From a virus, in IMG/VR virus record IMGVR_UViG_3300031972_002446, positions 62,001 through 126,000 of that record: 64,000 bases of DNA; one strand, given 5' to 3'. Under the pieces are notes generated by a model. The model saw only the letters and a program-made list of their open reading frames with translations, searched no databases and was not told the DNA's origin. The number at the start of each line of letters is the position of its first letter. Within the stretch, counting starts at the first letter, position 1. This document shows positions 46,701 through 56,388 of this stretch, in pieces. Made by a program: the position numbers and the translations under genes.

Positions 46701-49700
46701 TAAAGGATGTTATTGTTAAAAATATACAATCTATTGGAGATGCAGATGTAGAGGGTATGGTTAGAACAGAAGTATCTGATCTAGTTAAGAAAATTTATAC
46801 GGGATATGATGAGATTGATCCAGATTTGTTGAATCAGGGTATAGATGAACTTGTTCAAGGTATGAAGGCAGGACTATCTCTTGATGAAATTAAAAATATG
46901 TCTGATGGGTTTAAAGAAATTTTAGACGCACAAATTACTGCTGGTGATGAACTATCTGGTGTTACAGAAGAGATGGCTAAGAAATTAGGATTTTTGACAT
47001 CTAGAATGAAAGTTCGAGATATTGATATGAAAGCTTCAGGTTCTCAAAAAGCCGGGAAGTTTGGAGCTTTAGATGACGATCTTAGAAAAGCACAAAAGAG
47101 TATCGAGTCTGGTGTCGGTTCTATATTAGATGGTTTTTCAGAAGCTGTTTCTTTACAAAATCTTCCAGGTATGAAGAAATTATCTAGTGCTTATCCAGAA
47201 TTGACTAAAAAGATTACGACAGCCGGTGATAAATTAGGTGGTACTTTTGGCTTAATAGGTACTGGGGCAACACTACTAAGCTCTAAAATGCCAGAGCTGG
47301 GTCATGCTTTTGATGAATTAGCTGGTACGGTTAGTGACCAAAGCGCAGCATTCGCAGGCTTCACTGGAGCTTTACAAAAAGGCGGCTCTTTAGGTATGAG
47401 CGCAGGAATAGTTGGAGGTCAAGCTTTTGGTAGAAGAGGTGCTGCTGTAGGAGGTGCTGCTGGCTTAGCTGCTGGAGCTGTCACAGGTTTTATTGACGCT
47501 TCTATTGTAAAAGAGACAGAATTAGCCTTTAAAGGTATCGCAGCAGCTTCGGCAGAGCTGGACAAAACTTTTAATAGGTTGGATACTGCTGTAACTGTTG
47601 AAGAAAGAGCAGCATTACAAGAGCAGGCGGCAGAAGATTATAATAAACTTAATGCTGCTATACAAAGAGCAACTGATACAATTGATGGTAATAGATTGTG
47701 GAAATCTTTTAGTGCTGGTATTAGTGGTATGACAACAGCTATGATTAGTTTAATTGGTGTCATTAATGCTGTTAAATTAGCACAAGTAGCCTCTGCTCTT
47801 CTACCAGGTAAAGTTTCCGGTGGCATTGTTAAAGGTTATGCTTCTGGTGGTTTTGCTAAAGGTGGTCAGTCTAGTGGTATGGGGGTTCCTGTTAGGTTAG
47901 CTTCTGGAGAAGCTGTATTTACGCCTCCTTTACCTGGCACTCTTTCTGAAATGAAACAATTGAATCAGATTGATCGTGGTGGTTCTTCAAGTTTAAGCCG
48001 AAAAGGTCAGACAGGTGGTTCTTTTATTGTTCCGGGTAATAGTAGTGGTAAGGTAGATAATCAAAGCGCTATTTTACCAGAAAACAGTTTTGTTTTAAGA
48101 AGAGATGCTACAGATACTCTTAAAGCTATGAGAGGAGGTCCGATATCTGCTGCTACAGGTGGATTAATAGGTAGTGGTAGTGTTGGTTTCGGTGGTAGCG
48201 GAGGTATTCGTGGTTATTCTGTTGGTGGAAATATACAAGGTTATTTTGGCGGAGGTAGAGTTGCTTCTGCTCTATTAGCAAAACTAGTGGCTAATCTGGG
48301 TCGTTTAGGTCCAGCAATAACTGCTGGATTTGGTAGAATGTCACCAGCACTCAAAGCAATAACAGGCCAACTCGCTACAATGGTAGGTATTAGTGCTTTG
48401 GCAGGACTTTTTTCAGGCTTTTTTAGCTTTTTTATGGGTTCGGCTGAACGAGACAGGGCTATTCTACAACAACAATTGCAACAATTAGAGAATTTAAATA
48501 CATTGGTTGGTAATCAGCAGTCTATGGATGTAAGAAATGAAGCTTTCGCTGATAGACTAATACCTGCTGTAGATGCAATCGAAAATTCTGGTTTGTCTAT
48601 GGATCAGAAAGAAATGCAATTTGGTAGATTTAGAACTCCTGGTGGTAGAATGAATGATGCTAATCTTTTAGGAGAGATGACAGCTCGTCAAGCTATCGGA
48701 GCAGATGCAGACCTAGAAGCTGTAGGACAGAATCAGTCTGTACAAGAATATTTAGATAGTCTAGATCCTACACAAAGACAAAAAGCTAACGCAGCTATTG
48801 ATAAAGCTCAAGGAGAGTTATTAAGAAGTACTTTTATAGAAAAAAGAAAAAGAGAAGGAATGGATGAAGTTGAGGCTTCGAGAGCTTATGATTCTGATCC
48901 TCAGGCTGCCAAAGCAGAGGCTCAAGAAGCTCTTGGAGAAAAGTCTAGGGCTGAGGGATTAGCTAAACGTATGCAAATTATCAATAGGTCTATTAATAAA
49001 TTTACTCTTAATTTAGTAGATGTAATGAATCGATTAGGCAGCGTTATGAATCGAACAATCGGAGATTTAAATGCTAATATAGATAAAATGAGTCAGGTTT
49101 CTGATATTTACAGCGGAGGTCAAGCGGGTTCGCTAAATCCTAACGAAGATAATGTAAGAATTTTATCTAATATTACTGCTGCTAGTAATGCAGAATTAGC
49201 GCAAGCTGTTGGTCAAATTAATAAAGATCTTGGAGATACTAAAGAAACCCAAACGATGGCAGGTCTTATCAAGGGTATTCAAGTCTTGCAAAAAGAGCTG
49301 CCTTTAATTCTTAGACAAACAGGAACTGGTGGAGATTTAGACGCTGGTTCAGAAACTAGTATTCGTGGTAGATTAGACACTATGTTTCAAGGTTTAGATA
49401 TTGGTGAAAATTTAAAAAGAGATCTTAAGAGTAATGTTATTAATTTTATTAATGATAAAACAGGTTCGAGACAAGGAGACTCTTTTGAAGATTTAGCAAA
49501 CTATATAGATGGACTGAAGGAATTAGATGAGGCTGCTGAGCAAGCCAGAGCAACTTTTGAAAAGTATGCTAAAGAACAAGCTGATTTTAATAGAAAACTT
49601 GGAGGCTTATCTAATCAACTAAGCGCTCAACTATCTAAACTTGCAGATAACGCTATTAGAGTTAAAGATATTCAATTAAATAGTGCTTTACAATTATCAG

Positions 49701-52700
49701 AAAAATTTAATAAAACATTATCGTTAAGTAGTCTTAATGCACCATTCATGAATTCTGTATCAGGATTAACCGGAGGTACCACAGATCCTGAAAAAATTGG
49801 TAGAGAGTTAGCTTCTGCTATCGAAAGACAAAGACAAATTGAAGCTGATCCTAATTCCCAAACGACTGCTTTAGGCTCTGGTGAAGTTGCTAAATTAACT
49901 TCTAAAATTAATAAATATCAAAAAGCTTTAGATATATTAGCAACTAGTACAGATAGAGCATCTAATGCATTGAAAAAGATTGATGAGCAACAAAGAATTT
50001 CTTCTGGACGAAGAAGTGGTGTTATGAGTTTTCTTTCTAACATAAATAACCCAGAAGCTTTGTTAGGTATGAGGCAAGAACAACAGTCTTATTCTAATGT
50101 TATGGCAGGTACAGGAACTATTACAGATATTGCTAGAGGTACTAATAGTCTTAATATGATGGAGTCAACTCAAACTCCTGAGCAGTTCCAGAAAACGCAA
50201 CAAAAATTCTTTGAAAATGCTATGCGTATTTTAGAGGCTAATGGTGCTAATCCCGCTGTCTTTAAACAATTTAGAGAATCATTCGCTGGTGATTTCGCCG
50301 CTCCTGATGCAAATCCTGCTGTTAAACCATTTATTGATGCGTATCAAGAAGCTGCTAGAATACAAACAGAAGCTGTTAAGCAACAATCTAATTTATTAAA
50401 TAGTGGAGCAGTAATAGCAGCGGATACTTTAAAGAAAAGCGCAGACGCTTTCGCTACTAAAATGAAAGAAGCCACTGCAGAAATTGTTAAAGAGTTTAAC
50501 GCAGTTGCTGATAGACTAGGTTTAGGCAAACCTAAGGACTCTAATAAAATGTCTAGTGGAGGTGTGGTATATGCTTCTGCTGGTCAATTTGTTAATTTTA
50601 CGCCTAAAGGCACCGATACTGTTCCTGCTATGTTAACGCCTGGTGAGTTTGTTGTTAATCGATCAGCAACTTCTAAGAATTTACCTTTATTAAAATCTAT
50701 TAATAGTGGTGGCTATAGTAGTGGTGGTAGTGTTGGTTATTATGCTGATGGTGGACAAATCGGACCAGGTTTAAAAACTGTTAATCGTAATTTTAATCTT
50801 TTATCTCCTTATCCAGAAAAAAGTTTAGACAATTTCCAAGAATATAAAGATCATGTACCATATGGGTATATGGATAGGTATTTTGGAAATAAAGATAGTG
50901 CTGTTTCTGAACGAGAGCTTAAATCAATGAATCAAGCTATTCAGAAACATCAAAAACAATACTTTACCACAACTAAGGTTAATCGCTATAAAAGCTTAAG
51001 ATCATTAGTGCCTGAATGGGAGAAAAACGAGAAAAACCAAGACAAACAAGCTAGTTTTTGGGATTGGATTACAGGGTCTAGTCCTGATAGAGGCATGAAA
51101 TTTAATTCTGGTAATTTTAAAAGTGTTAAAGATGCTAAAATTTTTGCTGGAACAATGGAAGCTGCTCATGGTATTCCTTTAGGGCGGGGTGTTGGTACTG
51201 GGGATATAGGAAGTTCTACATATAGTGGTAGATTTTATGGTGGCGATTCTTCATTTCCTATGGATAGTGCTACAAGTCAAGGATTTGGAGAGCTTTTACA
51301 ACAAAGAATTATACAATCTCGTTCTACAGATTGGGAAGCGTTTTTCTATGGTTTAGCTTCAAAGGCATTGCCTACTATTGGAGGTATTATTGGCGGTGGT
51401 ATTGGTGCTGTTTTAGGTGGTACGGCTGCGGTAGCTTCAGGAGGTCTGGGTGCGTGGGGTGTTCCCATCTTTACTGTAGCAGGTGCTATGGGTGGTAATA
51501 TGGCTGGTCATGCGGTTAATAGTTTTGCATACAGTATGTTACCTGATTCATGGCAAAAGCGTATTGAGCAAAAGGTTAATGACAATCCTGGTTCGTATAA
51601 TGCCGGACAATGGTTAGGCTTCGGAGCTGATGTGGTAGCAGGTGGTATGGGCGCCAATGCTGTTGCGAAAGGTATTAGCAGATCTATACCTCCAAGAGCA
51701 ATAGTTCAACAATTTGTCAGACAGGGTGGTACTACAGGAGTTAATGCGGCTCGCCCGACTGTAGAAGATGCTATTGATATGGCTACAAAATCTGCTGGAA
51801 CTAAAGCTGCTAATAATTCTAGAAATATTGGTAATAAAATACCAGTTACAGGTCAGCCAAATGCTACATTAAATATTGGTTCTGTAGATGATATATTGAG
51901 TTTACCACCAGGAATAAAACCATCTGGAGGAGCTAGACCTACTGGGTTACCTGGAGGAGGAGCTAGACCTACTGGGTTACCTGGACCTACTGGGGCATCT
52001 GGTGCTACTGGTGGTGCAGCATCTGCTACTGCTAGAGCTGGTGCAATTCAAATGAAAAAATTAGCTATGGCTCTAGAAGAAACTTTGTATGCAGGTAAAC
52101 CGCAACAATTAGTAGATGATATTATGTCTCCTAATGGTAAAGGTATATATGAGGTATTAGGTAGAGACCCTCAAATTCAAAGTGCTACTTTTAGAAAATT
52201 ACAAAAACTTCTACATCCAGATATGATGAGACATTCTAAAATGTTTGATGGTATGGGTTTAGATGATGCTGCAATAAAACTTTTCCAAAAACGATTGAGC
52301 TCAATGAAAACTGTTTTAGATAATAGTCTCATGCGAGCAGATTATGATCAGCTTTTAGGGAGAGGTCATTATGCTGACGATCTTTTAGATAATTTATCGC
52401 GTAATGGATTTAATGTTAGACAACTGTTGCAGCCAGGGTCGAGAGCTGCCGCAGCAACACCTAAACCTAAACCAGGTAGCCAAGCGCCGCCAAAACCAAA
52501 GGCTGAATCACCAAAACCTAAACCAGATCAACCTAAACCGGGTCAGCCTAAACCTAAACCAGATCAACCTAAGCCAGGGCAATCTTCTAAACCTAAGCCA
52601 GGACAATCGTCTAAACCTAAGCCAGGACAATCGTCTAAACCTAAGCCAGGACAATCGTCTAAACCTAAGCCGGGTGAAACACCTAAGCCGAGTCAACCTA

Positions 52701-55700
52701 AACCACCTACTGGTAGCGGGTCAAGGACTTGGTCACAATTTCTGGACGATTGGATGGGTGGTAGCGTTGGTCGGGGTTACTATACCGGTTCAGGTATTGG
52801 TGAAATGCTTAGTGGCATGCTCGGTTTTGGTTTAACACCTGATCCGTCTAAAAGATCATCATCACAAAGCGAATCACCTAAGCCTTTACCTGGTGGTTAT
52901 CCAGATAAATCTTCTAAAGCTAAAGATCAAGCAGCTAAAGACGCTATTGAGCAAATGACAGAAAAAACCAAAAGAACATTTGGAACAACAGATAGGGGTA
53001 TTATGGACCAAGTTCAATTTGGAACAGACGGTCAATACAAGTTCGGCCAGGTTCAAAATGCTGCAGCCTCTTTAAAGCTAAAAGATCCACTTAAAAGAGT
53101 TAATTTCTTATATAGAAATATTAGTATTCCTGAATTTGAACTAGGTATGGGTGGTCAGGGTTCTACAGGCGTAGCTGAGGGTCAGTTATTGACACAAAAA
53201 CAGCGTAAAGATGCCGAAGAAGAATATTTATTCATTAATAAAAAAGTCTCAGATATGTATAGTAACCCTTCTGCTCATGGGAATACCTTACAAGCTTACC
53301 TCCAAAGAAGAGGTCAGCTTAAGACTATGCTAGATAGTGATTTTAGAGCTCAATATAATCTTGGTGTTCCTACAGGAGATAAGCCTACATTTAATCTGAA
53401 ACCTCCTGTAAAACCCAATACAGAACCGCCTACAGAGAAAGAAAAAAGAATGCTTAGAGATGGTGTTATAGATGATAATGCCACTCTTCAAGGGCTATTA
53501 GCACAGCAAGATACTGGAACAGCAAATAGAAAAAACTCAACTGTTATGGCTGGTTTTACACAAAGATTTTCAGATCTTGAAGAGACTAAAAATACAGAAG
53601 GCGCTAGCTTTGCTCTCTTAAAGAAATTTAATTCTGTCAAATTAGATTATATTAAAGCTTTTGGTCAAGTTAAAGGAGTTAGTGATAAAGCTATAGACCC
53701 AGGTTTATTAAGCGTTGCTTCTACTCAAGAACAGGTAGATGCTGAAGTAAAAGCTTTAAAAACAGATATATCTTCTAAGACTAATAATAAAGATTGGATG
53801 GCTGGAAACTCACAAGCTCAAGCTACAGATAAGCAAAAGATTAAAACAAAAGCAGATATAGCAAAAATGGTTGCAAAATATTCTGAACAATCTGGAGTTA
53901 CAGATCCTAAAAAACTTAAAGATTGGTTACAGAAACAATCAGGAATTCGTCAAGAGCTTAAAGGTAGACATTCTTTATGGGATAATTATTATACAAAAGA
54001 AAAGGAATTTAAAGACAAAGAATTAGAACATTTATTCCAAACAGAACGATGGGGATATAGAGATGAGTTAAAGAAAAACCCTGAAGGAAGAATGTATGGT
54101 GATGGTAGTATGGGTATGAATAGTTTAGAGTATTTACTATTTAATCATCCTGCTAAAGTTGCTCATAATTTTATTAATCCTTTTAATCAAAACAAAAGTA
54201 CGGATGAATTATTATACGGGGCTCCTCTAGGCACTGTTAAACCAGAAACACATGCTACCAGAACTCAAAATGCTATTAGAAAATATCTCAAATCTTTTGG
54301 TAAATCTTTAGGCATACAAGCTCCTATCGATGAAAACACCAATGTCGATGAATGGTTTAAGAATTTAGATCCTAATTTAATGACAGACTTAAATGCTGAA
54401 GGAAATCTAAACCAATTAATGAAGGTAGGCAATGAAAGTCAAGGCGCTACCATGTTAGATATTCTCAAAAATATGTATCAGCCAGGTAGTCAAGAAGTCA
54501 CAGACAATGTTGCTGCTCGTTTTGGTCTTTGGTCTGTGGTTGGTGCTGATGATGCTAGAAACAAAGATTTTGGTAAAGAATATCAATCAGAATTCTTAAG
54601 AAGACTATACAAATATGTGGAGAGTACATCTACACAGAAAAGTAAAGAGTCTTTCCAAATGACTGAAAGTGTTGATACATATCTTAAGATGATCGATGCT
54701 TTAGCTGCTTATACGGGTCAAATGGATCCTGCTATTTATGGTAAAGCTTCTGATAATTTCGGACCTTTAGTAATTCCAAAACAATTAAAAGGTAAAACCG
54801 AAAAAGAACAAATGAAAAATCTTTCTAGAGTTATTGGGAGAGATTTTTATAAATATACAAGATCAACATTTGATTATGAATTTGGTGGCATCACGAGTGC
54901 TGAAGATTATGGTAAGGTTGGAGATCGCTTAGGTATTCAGGGTTACAGTCCAGAAGATCTTAGAAGAACAGTTTTTGCTGATAGAAATACTTTAAGACGT
55001 ATATATGAGCGTAAAGCTTATAGCGTTGGTGGAGGTTTAACAACTGCTGATACTTTAGTTAATACTGGTATGGCCACATTATTTAATGCTAATAAAGACA
55101 AAACCGTTGATTCTGGGGATTTAGCTAATTTTTATGATTTAGATGGTAATGTCTTGAGCGAAGGCACTACTATAATGGGTTTGATATCTAAAGCTTTAGA
55201 TTTTGGAAAAAGAATGCCTGTTGCCAATAGACAGGGTATGATTGATTATGCTAAAGACTTCGATTTCAAGGGAAACCTAGCAGACGATAGTTACGCTAAA
55301 TATGAGGAAAATCTTGATAATAATTTACACGCTTTAAAATCCACATATAAACTTTGGGATTCGCTTGTTTATTACAGTAAGCCTAACCCTGGAACAACCA
55401 AAGCAGAGACTGTTGATTTAAACGCAGCAGGACCTGTTCTACAATCAGCTACGGCGGGAGGTTCTATAAACATTGCTGGTACTCAGATTCCTTCAGTAGA
55501 TTTCTTAAGTAAGTATCAAAACGCATTGGAAACTACTGGCGCTAAGGCTTATGGTCAAATTGTAGAAGCTGGTAGTATTTTCAATGATCATGTAGGAGGT
55601 AGTAGCAACTTTACATTAGCTGGTGCTCCAAATCCGTTTGATAATCCAGAATTTATTGCTTTAAAGAAATTCAAACAATTACAAGAAGTTGGTACTGTTA

Positions 55701-56335
55701 ATGCTGCTACCGGTGGTCATATTTCTGGAGGTATGGGTGCAGGCAAAGCGTCTCTAGTAAACTACAAACCTGTAGGAACCGATACTGTACCAGCCATGCT
55801 CACCCCAGGTGAATACGTTATCAATAGAAGTGCAACGCAACAGCACTTACCTTTATTAAAAGCTATTAATAATGGTGGACTATCTTATGCTAGTAATGGA
55901 GGAATGATTCAACCTCAGTATAAAAACATTGGAGGTTTAGCATCGTCTGCTCTTAGTTATATGGGTGGTGGAGGTTTGGATATGGGGAATGCTTCCAGAG
56001 TATTTGACGGCTTCGTGTCAAGTTTTAGTAAAGAAATTGCATCTTTTGGTGGTTTAATTAATAATTTAGCCAAAGTATTCCCAGCACTATCCGGTCCTGT
56101 TAATAATTTTGGTAATCATGTAGATAAGTTAGCTAAATCCTTAAATGATCTGCAAAATATTGAGATTAAAGGACCGAACATCCCAGAAACCATTAGGTTG
56201 AATAGTGATGCTATTAGGGTTGAGATAGACTATGTTCCTGGATCTAATAAGCTCTCACCAGATGCTGAGGATAAATTAGCAAGCCAGGTAGCAGCTAAAC
56301 TTAAGACATTAGTTGATTTGGGTAGAATAAGTTGA
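43718..56335 (+). CDS. tape-measure protein, giant, with J-domain
   Basis: 4,205 residues. About 140-420 resembles the TP901-type tape-measure core (QVTGTTVSGLSGITKEISNL...). Several Gly/Ala-rich hydrophobic stretches occur (about 1245-1270, 1540-1575, 2545-2610). The motif DTVxAMLTPGEYVI recurs at residues 612, 891, 2300 and 4022. A J-domain-like segment lies at 2808-2880 (YEVLG, HPD at 2833-2835, RADYDQLL), then a Lys/Pro repeat region (2913-3000). Collagen-like GPxGPxGP runs occur near 520 and 2740. By the usual 1.5 A per residue the tail would be about 0.6 micrometre. Confidence 0.92.
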   Translation: MAAAFNLTAQINLRGPSNTKVIASQIRKQLSNIKVKVNLDLKGSAAKNVTKVNKQLQLLQQNAAKANASVASLSATVSQLGAGLNNLGGSGGVQSLNKVQKQVQSTGSAISSATTQVQEFGKQSGLAIRRFAAFSAVTGVVYSLTNAINSAFKEFVAFDKQIVRLSQVTGTTVSGLSGITKEISNLSSNLGVASSDLAQVSVTLSQAGLSAQETKIALEALAKSALAPSFDNLNNTVEGSIALMRQFSISSGELEAALGSVNAVAASFAVEAGDIIAAIQRTGGVFASSSRGISEGTAALNEFVALFTSVRATTRESAETIATGLRTIFTRIQRGSTIESLKEFGITLTDLQGKFVGPFEAVKRLSEGLKGLDPRDLRFGQIVEELGGFRQIGKVIPLIQQFATAQKALGVAQSGQGSLSKAAIQAQASLAVQFEKTRQSFVSLVRDIGNSTTFRGIAKVALTTANAFITLASALKPLLPMITALAAFKGVSALSEFGGGFLGGFGGKGGGGGGGGGPSGPMGPIGPSSGGSVSGRGSGRRNKGSASNNKALAKNSAALNANTTALGSVNTSMASLLQSIDALSEAINNKQSGVNTQGFASGGLVPGSGNRDTVSAMLTPGEYVIRKKAVEKIGADNLKKLNRGGRVQRFTGGGGAEALTVDDIKIFESGQNAGGIPKGQLKNMPSSLAQSVIDRYKGKGKLNQETFKALKEKVALKAAQDKAVPYALVGLRGTAKEVFAEADDGTMVKLIGRTLGETDDNKPYEDTMFKDFKDTVAKVANQMATKVQAQPVSPGDLNKDAMEKAGFFNAVGAYLEAAVASIGAPYDKDQSNDPLDFAQGLGSASGLFGLPSDMPADTTRTVFSSGKSPADFLKQVNNYRAKLAGGGSVSDTVPALLTPGEYVINEKSAKKLGSQKLDQLNRADRIQGYASGGPVGFVQRLASGGSPRADKMEYLERVAKKLGMTVSQYEKSIRSRILQGAETRATEKTGMQGDLKDVIVKNIQSIGDADVEGMVRTEVSDLVKKIYTGYDEIDPDLLNQGIDELVQGMKAGLSLDEIKNMSDGFKEILDAQITAGDELSGVTEEMAKKLGFLTSRMKVRDIDMKASGSQKAGKFGALDDDLRKAQKSIESGVGSILDGFSEAVSLQNLPGMKKLSSAYPELTKKITTAGDKLGGTFGLIGTGATLLSSKMPELGHAFDELAGTVSDQSAAFAGFTGALQKGGSLGMSAGIVGGQAFGRRGAAVGGAAGLAAGAVTGFIDASIVKETELAFKGIAAASAELDKTFNRLDTAVTVEERAALQEQAAEDYNKLNAAIQRATDTIDGNRLWKSFSAGISGMTTAMISLIGVINAVKLAQVASALLPGKVSGGIVKGYASGGFAKGGQSSGMGVPVRLASGEAVFTPPLPGTLSEMKQLNQIDRGGSSSLSRKGQTGGSFIVPGNSSGKVDNQSAILPENSFVLRRDATDTLKAMRGGPISAATGGLIGSGSVGFGGSGGIRGYSVGGNIQGYFGGGRVASALLAKLVANLGRLGPAITAGFGRMSPALKAITGQLATMVGISALAGLFSGFFSFFMGSAERDRAILQQQLQQLENLNTLVGNQQSMDVRNEAFADRLIPAVDAIENSGLSMDQKEMQFGRFRTPGGRMNDANLLGEMTARQAIGADADLEAVGQNQSVQEYLDSLDPTQRQKANAAIDKAQGELLRSTFIEKRKREGMDEVEASRAYDSDPQAAKAEAQEALGEKSRAEGLAKRMQIINRSINKFTLNLVDVMNRLGSVMNRTIGDLNANIDKMSQVSDIYSGGQAGSLNPNEDNVRILSNITAASNAELAQAVGQINKDLGDTKETQTMAGLIKGIQVLQKELPLILRQTGTGGDLDAGSETSIRGRLDTMFQGLDIGENLKRDLKSNVINFINDKTGSRQGDSFEDLANYIDGLKELDEAAEQARATFEKYAKEQADFNRKLGGLSNQLSAQLSKLADNAIRVKDIQLNSALQLSEKFNKTLSLSSLNAPFMNSVSGLTGGTTDPEKIGRELASAIERQRQIEADPNSQTTALGSGEVAKLTSKINKYQKALDILATSTDRASNALKKIDEQQRISSGRRSGVMSFLSNINNPEALLGMRQEQQSYSNVMAGTGTITDIARGTNSLNMMESTQTPEQFQKTQQKFFENAMRILEANGANPAVFKQFRESFAGDFAAPDANPAVKPFIDAYQEAARIQTEAVKQQSNLLNSGAVIAADTLKKSADAFATKMKEATAEIVKEFNAVADRLGLGKPKDSNKMSSGGVVYASAGQFVNFTPKGTDTVPAMLTPGEFVVNRSATSKNLPLLKSINSGGYSSGGSVGYYADGGQIGPGLKTVNRNFNLLSPYPEKSLDNFQEYKDHVPYGYMDRYFGNKDSAVSERELKSMNQAIQKHQKQYFTTTKVNRYKSLRSLVPEWEKNEKNQDKQASFWDWITGSSPDRGMKFNSGNFKSVKDAKIFAGTMEAAHGIPLGRGVGTGDIGSSTYSGRFYGGDSSFPMDSATSQGFGELLQQRIIQSRSTDWEAFFYGLASKALPTIGGIIGGGIGAVLGGTAAVASGGLGAWGVPIFTVAGAMGGNMAGHAVNSFAYSMLPDSWQKRIEQKVNDNPGSYNAGQWLGFGADVVAGGMGANAVAKGISRSIPPRAIVQQFVRQGGTTGVNAARPTVEDAIDMATKSAGTKAANNSRNIGNKIPVTGQPNATLNIGSVDDILSLPPGIKPSGGARPTGLPGGGARPTGLPGPTGASGATGGAASATARAGAIQMKKLAMALEETLYAGKPQQLVDDIMSPNGKGIYEVLGRDPQIQSATFRKLQKLLHPDMMRHSKMFDGMGLDDAAIKLFQKRLSSMKTVLDNSLMRADYDQLLGRGHYADDLLDNLSRNGFNVRQLLQPGSRAAAATPKPKPGSQAPPKPKAESPKPKPDQPKPGQPKPKPDQPKPGQSSKPKPGQSSKPKPGQSSKPKPGQSSKPKPGETPKPSQPKPPTGSGSRTWSQFLDDWMGGSVGRGYYTGSGIGEMLSGMLGFGLTPDPSKRSSSQSESPKPLPGGYPDKSSKAKDQAAKDAIEQMTEKTKRTFGTTDRGIMDQVQFGTDGQYKFGQVQNAAASLKLKDPLKRVNFLYRNISIPEFELGMGGQGSTGVAEGQLLTQKQRKDAEEEYLFINKKVSDMYSNPSAHGNTLQAYLQRRGQLKTMLDSDFRAQYNLGVPTGDKPTFNLKPPVKPNTEPPTEKEKRMLRDGVIDDNATLQGLLAQQDTGTANRKNSTVMAGFTQRFSDLEETKNTEGASFALLKKFNSVKLDYIKAFGQVKGVSDKAIDPGLLSVASTQEQVDAEVKALKTDISSKTNNKDWMAGNSQAQATDKQKIKTKADIAKMVAKYSEQSGVTDPKKLKDWLQKQSGIRQELKGRHSLWDNYYTKEKEFKDKELEHLFQTERWGYRDELKKNPEGRMYGDGSMGMNSLEYLLFNHPAKVAHNFINPFNQNKSTDELLYGAPLGTVKPETHATRTQNAIRKYLKSFGKSLGIQAPIDENTNVDEWFKNLDPNLMTDLNAEGNLNQLMKVGNESQGATMLDILKNMYQPGSQEVTDNVAARFGLWSVVGADDARNKDFGKEYQSEFLRRLYKYVESTSTQKSKESFQMTESVDTYLKMIDALAAYTGQMDPAIYGKASDNFGPLVIPKQLKGKTEKEQMKNLSRVIGRDFYKYTRSTFDYEFGGITSAEDYGKVGDRLGIQGYSPEDLRRTVFADRNTLRRIYERKAYSVGGGLTTADTLVNTGMATLFNANKDKTVDSGDLANFYDLDGNVLSEGTTIMGLISKALDFGKRMPVANRQGMIDYAKDFDFKGNLADDSYAKYEENLDNNLHALKSTYKLWDSLVYYSKPNPGTTKAETVDLNAAGPVLQSATAGGSINIAGTQIPSVDFLSKYQNALETTGAKAYGQIVEAGSIFNDHVGGSSNFTLAGAPNPFDNPEFIALKKFKQLQEVGTVNAATGGHISGGMGAGKASLVNYKPVGTDTVPAMLTPGEYVINRSATQQHLPLLKAINNGGLSYASNGGMIQPQYKNIGGLASSALSYMGGGGLDMGNASRVFDGFVSSFSKEIASFGGLINNLAKVFPALSGPVNNFGNHVDKLAKSLNDLQNIEIKGPNIPETIRLNSDAIRVEIDYVPGSNKLSPDAEDKLASQVAAKLKTLVDLGRIS
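51926..51985 (+). repeat. 30-bp tandem duplication in the tape-measure gene
   Basis: The stretch containing AGCTAGACCTACTGGGTTAC occurs twice 30 bp apart, encoding two copies of a Gly/Pro-rich GARPTGLPGG unit. In frame, so the protein is unbroken. Confidence 0.8.
52568..52663 (+). repeat. 24-bp tandem repeat x4 in the tape-measure gene
   Basis: Four units of 24 bp (CCTAAGCCAGGACAATCG plus TCTAAA), nearly identical, plus partial units on both sides; each encodes PKPGQSSK. Near identity at DNA level points to recent slippage or unequal exchange. Confidence 0.9.
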
Positions 56336-56360
56336 CAAAGATAAAAAATAACCATAATAT
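56332..56360 (+). promoter_or_regulatory. weak promoter candidate after the tape-measure gene
   Basis: TTGACA (56332-56337), overlapping the tape-measure stop, and TAATAT 17 nt later. The -10 is poor, and the region also holds ATAATATATATTATA that could be a degenerate late motif. Confidence 0.3.
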
Positions 56361-56388
56361 ATATTATATATAAAGAAAAGGATATTTA

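Noticed and set aside
52404-52835. Frames on both strands across the KPKPGQSS repeats
   Set aside because: Low-complexity shadows of the tandem repeat within the tape-measure gene.
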